From contig MCFL01000081.1 in NCBI GenBank assembly GCA_002102555.1, forward strand, positions 41,070 to 105,069: a DNA stretch of 64,000 nt, written 5' to 3'. The notes below the pieces were generated by a model, which saw only the letters and a list, made by a program, of their open reading frames with translations, was not told the DNA's origin and searched no databases. Below, piece after piece: positions 55,186-64,000 of this stretch. Origin of the DNA: Catenaria anguillulae PL171 (lineage: Eukaryota; Blastocladiomycota; Blastocladiomycetes; Blastocladiales; Catenariaceae). The stretch's first letter is position 1. The number at the start of each line of letters is the position of its first letter. Made by a program: the position numbers and the translations under genes.

Positions 55186-56548
55186 ATGGCCATGCCCAAG
55201 TCAACAATTCTTTTCCTTTCTTTGCTGGTGATCTTGTTGATCAGGAGAGCGACAACAGCGCCAACACCAACGCCGCCACCCACCGCCGAGCAGCAAATCG
55301 CTCAGCTTGTCCGCCTTGCTGGCAGTGGTGATTCGCAAAGCCTACCTAATCCGAAATACTTGGCCTACATTGCCGGCGACATTCCAACGGGTGACTCATC
55401 AGCCAGCGTTTCCGCCTTGTCACTTCCCGGTATGCCACGCTCAGGACGTGCTCCAGCAGTGGCCGCGGACGACCCTGTGCTGGTTCGAATCAAGGAGGTT
55501 GCCCCTTTTGCTAGCATTCCATACTGTGGGAATGCGCAAGTGTTGATGCAGTTGGCATGTGGCCCGAAATGCCAGCTGTACGTAAGCGATCGCTTCCACG
55601 CTCTGACTTTTTTATGTATTTCAATATGATTCAAGTGTCACTCGTCTTATCACACAGTCCGCAGGTCCGCGAGTCGCAAATGATTCGTGTCATTGAGCAA
55701 GACTCGAACCTCGTGGTCATCGTGGATCGCCCAGACAAGAACGAAATGATTGCATCCTTTCGGGGTTCCGCAAATGTTGCAAATATGCTGGATGTCCGTC
55801 TATTTCATCGCTTCAACCACTGATGTACTGCCCATGTCTCACGAAGCAACTACATGTGTGTTGACGGTACAGAACCTTGAGCTCGACCGCATTCCGTGGC
55901 CATTCAACCAACCAGCAGCCGCCAACCTCTCGTCTCCTGGCACATTCACCGTTCACAAAGGCTTCACCGACGCATATCGCACGGTTCGCGATGACATGCT
56001 GACCACCGTTCAGCAGCATCTCGCCAGAAATCCCGATCGCACGCTACTGGTCAGTGGACATTCATTGGGAGGTGCTATTGCCGCCATGGCTGCCCTCGAT
56101 ATTGTTGCCGGGCGGATGATTGATGCAGCAAGGGTCGACCTGGTCACGTACGGCACGCCAAGAATTGGAGACAGAGCATTTGCGTCCCTGATGGAAGGAG
56201 TTGGCTTTCGAATGATGCAGCGGTACGCAAACTTTGAGTTCTGGCCGGAAGTGAGACATGTCCACTGACTCGACGTTCATGACACTAAGTGTTGTGAGTG
56301 GGCGTGACTTGATTCCACACGTCCCTGCTCAAGCAATCGGATACCAACAGCTCGATGGTGAGCTTTTTGTCCGGTCCACGTCTACTCGAAAGGCGGGCGG
56401 TGCTAAAGTGAGTGCTTGCCGGGGCAAGGAGGATCCAGCGTGCTCCAATTCGCGTGTCCCGTTTTTGTCTTTGGTCGCGCATGGCCAATTTCTGTCTGGC
56501 GCATCATTCTTTGGGCAAGGCGGGTGCAGAACAGACACCGCGGACTAG
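55186..56548 (+). CDS. Secreted class 3 lipase, L3
   Basis: Exons 55186-55577, 55658-55793, 55873-56222 and 56290-56548 give 378 residues in frame. The signal peptide is TILFLSLLVILLIRRATTA. An N-terminal segment with YLAYIAGDIP is typical of the L3-L5 subgroup. The catalytic parts are MIASFRGSANVANMLD, LVSGHSLGGAIAAMAALDI (Ser), VVSGRDLIPHVP (Asp) and LVAHGQF (His), with cysteines in PYCGNA, CGPKC and GGC. The last intron, 56223-56289 (67 nt, GTACGC donor, CTGAC branch-like site), is needed: reading through it gives a false frameshift. Exon 2 is 136 nt, as in L4 and L5. An ATAAAAT box lies about 80 bp before the ATG. Confidence 0.88.
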
Positions 56549-57217
56549 CCTGGCTGATGTTGAATAGTTGTGTTGGCAAACGCCTTTCCTTTTCTGTAGT
56601 AAATGTACCTTCACAAAGCTGCGTCTCACACGAGCCAGGGAGCCATCACTTCTTACACCTTGAATTCATGGAGGAACCGCCATAGGGACCTCCTCGAGCT
56701 GGTACCAGACCACCAGCAGCCTAGTCGCTGCATTGGCCTACATACAGTATGTACTGTAGTCGCGCGCGGCAGAAGTCATGTTATCTCTTCCCGGATGCAT
56801 GACGCGCGATTTGAAACAGGTGATGGCGCTCGGAAAAACCATGCACCTCAGAGCGCATGACACATCCGTCCAACGCCACACAGTCCCGCTCGTGGGTGGT
56901 GACGCCATGGAATTGTGGCCCAAGTGTAGCCATTCTTGGCAGTGTTGGCACCCCCAACTGCGAGCGGCTGTGACAAGCACATGAAGCCGGGAATGTTCTT
57001 ACATAAATCAAGACGCCGCTCTGTAAATACTGTGTCCACCCAAAAGAAACGCACACACGACGCACGCGGGCTGTCTCACATTCAGCTTTCAGCTGCGACA
57101 CCTGCAACTCTTTCGACGCACGCCAATCCTTCTCGACCAGCACCACCTGCGTTGTTCGCAGCTGCAGCCGCCAGCTGACCAACCGGCACTATCCGTGACC
57201 TCGTCCTCATTCAGCAC
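56549..57217. other. Intergenic region between lipase L3 and OPT2
   Basis: No gene seen in this 670-bp spacer, which must include the OPT2 promoter. Short open frames are chance. Confidence 0.45.
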
Positions 57218-60200
57218 ATGTCTTCGGTGGTGCCGCAGCAGCAACCGCCGTCCGACGGCTCGGCGCCCGACCGCCACCCAAACCCTTACGGATCAGGGCG
57301 CCGCCCATCCGCCGTGACCGATCCTAACGGGCCTGCGCCGCCTCGTCGCTCGACCTCGGTGCGGCGCACTCCCAGCGCTGGATCAGCCTTAGCCGGTCAA
57401 GTTGCCGCCGATGGTTCCTCACGCCGTGTGCCGACGACACCCATCACAACCTCCTTCGGCACCTCGAGCGCAGTCGGCGGCAGCGGCGGCTCATCAGTGG
57501 CCCACCAACACTTTGCCTCATTGTTGCGCTCGCCACGCAACGAAAACTTTCCGCAACCATCACCAACATCACCGCTCGATGCACAGCAGCAGCAATGGAA
57601 CCCATCGCAATCGCAGCCAACCTGCGCCATGGGCATTCAAACCCCGTGCGCCGAACCCGCCTCCCAGGTCGGCCGTCGAGGCGGCCAATTCCGCCCAGGC
57701 ACCCAACGCTCTCGGCCTCAAGCACGACGAAACGACCAGTCCGAATGCGTTTGTGGTGGACGAAGATTTCGAGCGGGTTGTTCAAGAGCTTGTACCAAAT
57801 TTTGATGTACGTTGCTTGATTCGTCCGAAAGCTAAAGTTGCTGTTTCGCAAGCTGACACCCTTGGGTTCGCCTCAGTATCCGGAAACGCCGTCGCTCACC
57901 TTCCGTGTCTTTTTCTTGGGGACGCTCTTCAACATTATCCTTGCCTTTGCCAACACCATCTTTTCATTCCGCACAAAGTACGTCGCTTTCATATTTAACA
58001 AGCCTGCTGGGGACGCCTACATGTTGTCCTGACATGCCCAACTTGTCAATACTGTAGTTATTTTATGCTCACGTCGTACGTGGGCATTCTGCTGGCGTAT
58101 CCGCTCGGCAAATTTCTTGAGAGCTATGCTCCCGACCGCACATTTTACACGAGGTGGTTCAACCTGTCGCTCAACCCGGGTCCATTCACGGTCAAGGAGC
58201 ATGTACTGATTGGCATTTGGGCAACGACGGGTGCAAGTGGAGCGTACGTAACTTGAGCTCTCTCAGCCTCTGACTCCCTCACTTGAGTTGACACCATGTC
58301 GCCTGCCCATCGTCGCCAAACGCCACAGCTACGGCACATCCAACATTGTCGTCCAGGAACTGTTTTACGATCTCAAGCTCACGCACCTCACCTGTATTGC
58401 GTTCCTGGTGTGCCTCAACTTGATTGGGTTTGGCTTCTCGGGCCTCTTCCGCTCATGGGTCATCCGGCCGATCGAAATGACGTGGCCGACTGTTTTGCCC
58501 TTCGTCTCGCTGTACTCGGCATTCCATGGTGGCTTGAAGCGCGAGACACACTCGGATTCGGACTCGGTCATTGACCCCAAGCACCAATCCAAGCTTCGCT
58601 TTTTCTTTATCGCCATTGTCATCTGCTTCGCGTATCACATTATCGGGCCCCAGTACATGGTCACGGGCATTGCATCCATCCCACTCTTGTGCTTCTTCTT
58701 CCCGTCGTCCAACTTCTTTTGGCGTCACGTTGTCGGGTCGCCAGCGACTGGTGCCGGTGCCTTTTCCGTCACACTCGATTGGTCTGTGATCGGGTCCATG
58801 TACCAAACGGTCCCGTTCTGGACGACCCTCTCGCAAACTCTCGGGACGGTTGCTCTGCAATGGGTCGTTGCGCCGTATGCGGCGTACAAAAACTGGTTTG
58901 GCACACCTACAGCTAGGCCCCGGTTCGAGCTCAACACGTCAGACATTTACACCAATTCTGGTGCCCTTCTCTCCGAGCACTTTGACAAACTCATTGCACA
59001 GCCAAAAACCGACGGTATCAAGCTGGATCCGGCTGCCTATGAGGCCCTCAGACCTTTGCACATGAGCCCGCTGTTTGCCATGGCCTATTTCTCATCCATG
59101 GCCCAGTTCACATCGGCCTTTGTGCACTGTATTGTGTGGTACGGGTCGTCCATTTGGCGCCGATTCCGCGGAGTCAACAAGAACAAGGAGGGGCTCGACA
59201 TTCATTGTGCGTTTAGTTTCTATTGTCTCTGCCGACAGCCCCCACCATTGGTCACCTGCGGCCAGTATCTCACCCTGTTATCCTTGTATCCGGTTAGGTT
59301 TATTGATTGATCAATACGACGAAGTACCGCAATCCGTGTACATTGTTCTTCTCGCACTCATCACTGTACGTCTGTCGTCCTATGTTGGGCATGTCAGGTC
59401 ATGCTGACGTCCCTTTTCTGTTGGTCGTCCAGGTCGCAACTGTCGCCGTATGCCAGTTCTCGGCAATGGCCATGCCGTGGTACATGACCTTGCTGTCGAT
59501 TGGTTTCTCGGCCGTTGCTTGCTTTCCAATCGCCATCATCCTCGCCACGACGGGTGTCCAACTCTACTTGAACGTGGTTTCGCAATTCTTGCTTGGGTTG
59601 CTGATGCCGGGTTTTCCAATTGTCCAAATGGCATTCAAGTCGCTGGCCGTGTCCGTTGGTCAGCAGTGCATGTTTCTGTACGTCAATCGTTTTCTGGTTT
59701 GCCTTGTTGACCCCACAAGCTGACCTCATTCCCGTGATTTTGCACTACACAGACTTACCGATCTCAAATTGGGTATGCATGAGTCGCCGCTTTGTTTCTT
59801 GCATACGTTCCAGACTTTTGACCGAGTGCTTGCCTCACAGGCCACTACATGAAAATCCCTCCTCGCCATGTCTTCATCACGCAAATCACTGCGTCAATCG
59901 TTTCTGCGCTTGTCTCGTACGCCGCGACAGTCTTTTGGCTAAACAACCCTGACCACCATCTGTGGATCAAAACCCTTCCACAATTGCTTGAGGAGGACGG
60001 AAACAGTCTGGCCGCGCAATGGGGATCTGCAGGCAACCGTGTTTTTTACTCGGCCAGCATCGTAAGTACTCCGTTTCTAGCTTCACTTGCACTCTCCCCT
60101 TGGTCCATTTGTTGATCAAAATCTACTGCTGGTTAGATCTGGGGTCTCGTCGGCCCTCGCCGCTTCTTCTTTGAAACCGCATACGGCGCCGTCATTCTAT

Positions 60201-60672
60201 GGGGTCTTGTCATTGGCGCCATGACGCCCATTGTCATCAAGATGTTGGATTTGGTCAGCGGCAAGCGTATTCCCTGGAAGTATGTCCAAGGCCCGCTCTT
60301 GTTCAACGGCGTGGTACCAGGAGGCGACCAAAGCTTTGTGTTTACCGGGTTTTTGGTGGCCTTGTTTTTCCAATTCTTCATGTACAGGTACCGAACCAAC
60401 TGGGTACGTGGTCCACATGCCTCCCTTGTCGCCGATTACCGTCACTTGCCGCTGACGCGCGCTTTTCATTGACACAGTGGAAGCGATACAACTACATCCT
60501 CGCATGCGCACTTGATGTCGGCGTGGCGATTGCCGCGTTTGTCGTGACGTTCGGATTGGAGGGGTTGAACATCCACTTCCCTGAATGGGCGCTGAACCCA
60601 GGTGACAACGACACGTTGAAGGAGAATCTCAATTTTTGTTTTGTTCCCAAAGAGTTCCGCCCCAAGGTTTGA
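57218..60672 (+). CDS. OPT-family oligopeptide transporter 2
   Basis: Exons 57218-57522, 57587-57806, 57877-57977, 58058-58243, 58331-59206, 59298-59365, 59433-59677, 59753-59772, 59841-60061, 60137-60403 and 60479-60672 give 900 residues. It is a close paralogue of OPT1: same NPGPFTVKEH and KIPPRHVF motifs, same 20-nt exon, and several exons of identical length (101, 186, 68, 267). It lacks the intron that separates 44048 from 44123 in OPT1 (FLLGLLMPGF is continuous). Its N-terminal extension is shorter (about 175 residues). The 64-nt intron at 57523-57586 is inferred because the frame must change before QPAPWAFKPR; a one-base error is the alternative. Proton-coupled peptide import at the plasma membrane is expected. 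Confidence 0.9.
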
Positions 60673-61189
60673 TGCCGTGGTCTCATTTTTGTTTGCTTGC
60701 TTGTGGGCCATTTTTCAGCTCATAGAGTCGGTTGCGAATTGCTCCGAATAAATTTTCCTTGCTAGTCTTTGCTTCGTTGCATCGACGCCTCATCCCTTCG
60801 TGACAGCTCTTGTGATGCCACAGGTGAGACAGGGCGACCTCCCACGCGCCGAGGCTTGCTTTCCAGCCTTCACAGACCGGCTCTCGACCGCCTGGACTGG
60901 TGGTACAATGGGCACTGGCCACAACGAAGGATCCAGTGCTATGAGAGCGAAAATGCAAACAGAGCACTCCGTTGCCTAGCGGTCGCCCTGACAATCTCTC
61001 TCAATGCGGTTGCACGATGTAAACGGCAAGCACCGTCCAGGATAAAAAGGCGTTCACCACCGGGCAAACTGGCGCTAGCATTCACACCACGACCGATTCG
61101 TTCATGCCCATGTATATAGAGCCGTACCATACTCAAGCGCAGGATCGCAAAGACAGCAGCGGCCAACCAACTTTTACACATCCGCAAAG
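60673..61189. other. Intergenic region between OPT2 and lipase L4
   Basis: No gene seen in this 517-bp spacer. The core promoter of L4 lies at its end. Confidence 0.45.
61111..61118 (+). promoter_or_regulatory. TATA box of lipase L4
   Basis: GTATATAG occurs about 75 bp before the ATG at 61190, in an otherwise GC-balanced promoter. The L5 promoter has a similar GTATATAC about 60 bp before its ATG. Confidence 0.5.
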
Positions 61190-62488
61190 ATGAATGTCCT
61201 CACTACACTGCTCGTGGCGCTGGTCGCTTTCCACCAACTCGTTGTTGCAATGCCGACGACACCCACGTCTATTGACGAGCAACGCCAAATCCTTTTTGCC
61301 GTGAGCAAGCGTGTTGCGCCCGACCTCCCACAACCCGAGCTCTTGACCTTTCTTGCCGGCGACATTCCAGAACCCACGTTGCGCGTTCTTCGTGAAGCGG
61401 CCGCGAGCAACGGGACCGACCCCATACCTGCGCCGACCCCACGCACGCCGTCCCGGCCTCCTGTCACAGGCGTTGCGCTGGAACGAGTTACGGTCGCTGC
61501 ACACTTTGCCTCGATGAGCTACTGTGGTACCGGTGAAGCATTGAGGACACTGTCTTGTGGCCCAAAGTGCTCAAGGTACAGGTTCCCAGTCGTTTCGGCC
61601 GTCATCACGTTTGCTGACGTTATTTTGCGATGCACAGTCCGATTGCTAACACCGCCAAAGTCGAGCGGATCCTTGAAGGCGAGTCGACCTTTGGCTTTGT
61701 TGCTGTTCGCCGCTCCAACCGTGAAATCGTGGTCTCTTTCCGTGGAACATCCAACGAGCAAAACGAAGCAGACGTATGTGATTCCCAACGGCGGTCGGTC
61801 CACATTGACTATGCGACGTACTCACGGGCAGTTCTTCCTGTTTTTTGCGTAGAATATGGACCTTTCTCTCACTCCATGGCCATTCGCGGCCCCGTCCAAT
61901 GCCCGTTCAATGCAAGTCCATCGAGGATTCACTCGCGTGTATGGCGCTGTCCGCGACCAAACCCTAGCCGCCGTTCGAGACTTGACGCGAGCCAACCCTG
62001 GTCATCGAGTCGTTTTCACTGGGCATTCATTGGGCGGGGCACTTGCGACAATGGCGGCCGTTGACGTTGTTGCGAGTAGCATTCTGCAGGCTCGGCAAAT
62101 GGGACTCGTTACATTCGGGGCCCCGAGGGTGGGTGACCGTGCATTTGCACAGTTTACGTCCGGTGCAGGTTTTCGCTGCATTGAACGGTACGCCAAATCC
62201 ACCACTTTCTGTGGACACACGATGGACTTGGGTCCTGTCTCACCGATCGACGCATGCTCCACTAGTGTCGTCAACGCAAACGACTTTATTGCACACATTC
62301 CAGCCCGCGCGGCCGGGTATCAACACATTTCGGGTGAACGCTATATCCTCGGCGACCGTATGTTCCCTTGCCTTGGCGCGGACGACCAGTCGTGCTCCGC
62401 CTCGCGCATCCCGTTTGTGTCGCTCGTGTCACACGTCCAATTCTTTTCGCAGGCGCCCTTCTTTGGGCAGTTGGGTTGCCGTGCTTGA
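61190..62488 (+). CDS. Secreted class 3 lipase, L4
   Basis: Exons 61190-61575, 61638-61773, 61853-62187 and 62266-62488 give exactly 359 residues. The signal peptide is TTLLVALVAFHQLVVA. Then come SIDEQRQILFAVSKRVAPDL and LLTFLAGDIP, shared almost word for word with L5. The catalytic core is REIVVSFRGTSNEQNEAD, FTGHSLGGALATMAAVDVV (Ser), VVNANDFIAHIP (Asp) and LVSHVQF (His). The disulphide candidates SYCGTG, SCGPKC and LGC are kept. All three introns match positions in L3. The gene is separated from L3 by OPT2, so the lipase array was either split by an insertion or duplicated together with transporter sequence. Extracellular ester hydrolysis is expected. Confidence 0.92.
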
Positions 62489-63274
62489 CTCGCTCAAATT
62501 AATTGCAATTGCGGTCCTTCTCTCTTATTTCATTCCAAGGTGCTTGGGATTCCTTGGCATCATTCTCCCAGTTTGGCCGGCCCAAGGGGAAAATGGATGA
62601 ATTGCGAGTACAATCCACGAGTCTTTGTATCCTCCCTTGCTCCTCATTTTCGAGTAGGTAGAACACTGGAATCTTGATCTTGTATTTACCTGTTTGTTCC
62701 TCACAAACAATGTACAACCATCGCCACAACGTGTATTGTTGTCTGGGCATTCCATTGACATACCATTTTCGGCCACTGTATTCTCGCAGTCACACCTTCA
62801 GCCTGGGGCACAATTTTTCTAAACATGCAGCCTGCTTGAAAGGGATTTCAATAATTGGAGTCCCGCTGGTTAAATGCAGGAACACTGGATTGGAGGACAC
62901 CAAAAACTGTGATGTCGCATTCATTTTGGCTGGAGTCGCGTCTCTCAAGCGTTGGCCATGAAAGTGAGAACAAGACCAAAGGCTGGGGAATGAGCTTCAC
63001 AAGAAGATGCAATCTCATTTGATTTTGTTTACACTTTGAACATGAGATTCAGATCAACAACTTGAGAGGTGACCTGCATTCCCATTTGCGCTTCGTTGCG
63101 ACCTGAGGGATGCTTGCGGTGGCCACTGGCATGCGGTTCTCAAATACCGGTCATGCTCCCCGCTAACCTTGACCACTTCAGTCCTCATCCTCTCCGGTTC
63201 CACCTGCCTCGATCAGTATATACACAGTTCATACATAGACCGACTTCACGACGTACCTGTCCCATCCCCCCAAC
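62489..63274. other. Intergenic region between lipases L4 and L5
   Basis: No gene seen in this 786-bp spacer. A GTATATAC core promoter candidate for L5 lies near 63,214. Confidence 0.45.
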
Positions 63275-64000
63275 ATGAACGCGCTCCTCTGCCTTCTCGC
63301 CAGCCTCGCGCTTGCCGCCTCGGTCATCAATGCCGCGCCCATGCCTCAGGTGAAACCCACTTCCGAGTCCACGACCACCATGTCCATCGATGAGCAACGT
63401 CAACTTCTTTATGTCGTGAGCAAGCGCGTCGCCCCCGACTTGCCTCAGCCCGAGATTCTCACGTTCTTGGCGGGCGACATTCCAAACGACAAGTTGCGCG
63501 CCCTTCAGGTCATTGCCGCCAGCAACGGTACTGACCCGGTTCCGGCACCGGCTCCGGCAACCCCCGCCAGGCGCTTGATCGCTTCGACCGATTTGAACCG
63601 TATCAAGGCAGCCGCGTATTACGCGACCATTCCCTACTGCGGCACCGGTGACCAGATCAAGAACCTGACGTGTGGACCCAAGTGCCAAAAGTACGATTGA
63701 GGCAACATATGAATATCCTCTGTGGCACGAAGCTGACCTACCTTGTTGACTCCAGCGCCGCCCTGACTGGTGCCAAGGTGACCCAGATCCTTGAAGGCGA
63801 GTCGACCTTTGGTTTTGTTGCTGTTCGTTCGAACCCCCGCGAAATCTATGTCTCCTTCCGCGGCACCTCGACTGCGCAAAATGAAGCCGATGTACGTCCA
63901 TTTCAGTTCCATTCGCTCCCTTCAGTTTGCCCAGACTCACATTGCCCCATAATCGGTCACTTGAACAGAACATGGACCTTGCCCTGGTTGCCTGGCCTTT
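63275..64000 (+). CDS. Secreted class 3 lipase, L5 (3' end beyond window)
   Basis: Exons 63275-63690, 63756-63891 and 63969 onward; the window ends 32 nt into the third exon, before the catalytic serine. The signal peptide is ALLCLLASLALAASVINA. The following SIDEQRQLLYVVSKRVAPDL and LTFLAGDIP, the Pro/Ala-rich linker (PVPAPAPATPA) and PYCGTG with CGPKC mark it as the nearest relative of L4. Exon 2 is 136 nt and encodes EGESTFGFVAVRS and EIYVSFRGTSTAQNEAD, the oxyanion region. The third exon starts NMDLALVAWPF, parallel to NMDLSLTPWPF in L4. Activity cannot be judged because the active site is outside the window. Confidence 0.88.

Noticed and set aside
56223-56289. Frameshift in lipase L3
   Set aside because: A 67-nt intron with a GTACGC donor and branch-like CTGAC restores the frame and gives VVSGRDLIPHVP, matching the intron position in L4.

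Overview
The window looks like nuclear DNA of an early-diverging, probably zoosporic (chytrid-like) fungus. Pointers to this are spliced genes with short GT..AG introns (mostly 65-130 nt, donors often GTACGT or GTATGT), a fungal-type two-domain GARS-AIRS purine enzyme, two oligopeptide (OPT) transporters, and a class C G-protein-coupled receptor of a kind that Dikarya lack. No rRNA gene, clear tRNA, CRISPR array or prokaryotic signal was seen. The species is not identified. All gene models below were built by hand from splice sites and reading-frame continuity, and for most genes the exon lengths sum to a whole number of codons.

Layout. 0-2.3 kb: 3' part of a class C GPCR (minus). 3.7-8.4 kb: four tandem paralogues of a small secreted ten-cysteine protein, three preceded by the same 9-bp motif. 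8.6-13.0 kb: a lipid-droplet hydrolase (LDAH-like) and an F-box-like gene. 13.2-30.1 kb: a mobile-element pile-up. A SINE-like tract is followed by a decayed F-box paralogue, which is cut by a truncated Ty3-type gag-protease fragment. That fragment is in turn cut by a large hAT element (transposase plus a second gene of unknown function, divergently arranged around 194-bp tandem repeats). A Mutator-like transposase fused to a protease-like C-terminal domain lies next to it. 30.8-32.6 kb: phenylalanyl-tRNA synthetase alpha. 32.9-38.7 kb: a complete P-superfamily-like transposon with 574-bp perfect terminal inverted repeats, a 7-bp target duplication and two convergent genes. 39.0-40.1 kb: a secreted ricin-B-like lectin. 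41.3-51.8 kb: OPT transporter 1, ADE5,7, the chaperonin subunit CCT1, and a PAH-cytidine deaminase fusion. 52.1-64.0 kb: five class 3 secreted lipases with a second OPT transporter between them.

How the parts work together. The secreted lipases, the lectin, the cysteine-rich proteins and the OPT peptide transporters suggest a substrate-degrading or host-contacting lifestyle, with local tandem duplication of secretome genes. The housekeeping genes (FRS2, ADE5,7, CCT1) are intact and show that this is normal euchromatin into which transposons have moved.

The most unusual system is the 5.8-kb P-like element. Its long inverted repeats give both of its genes the same promoter and the same first 15 codons, after which the proteins are unrelated. 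The neighbouring hAT element also carries a second gene, and both of its genes contain the same intronic palindrome. The Mutator-like element carries its extra function as a fused C-terminal domain.
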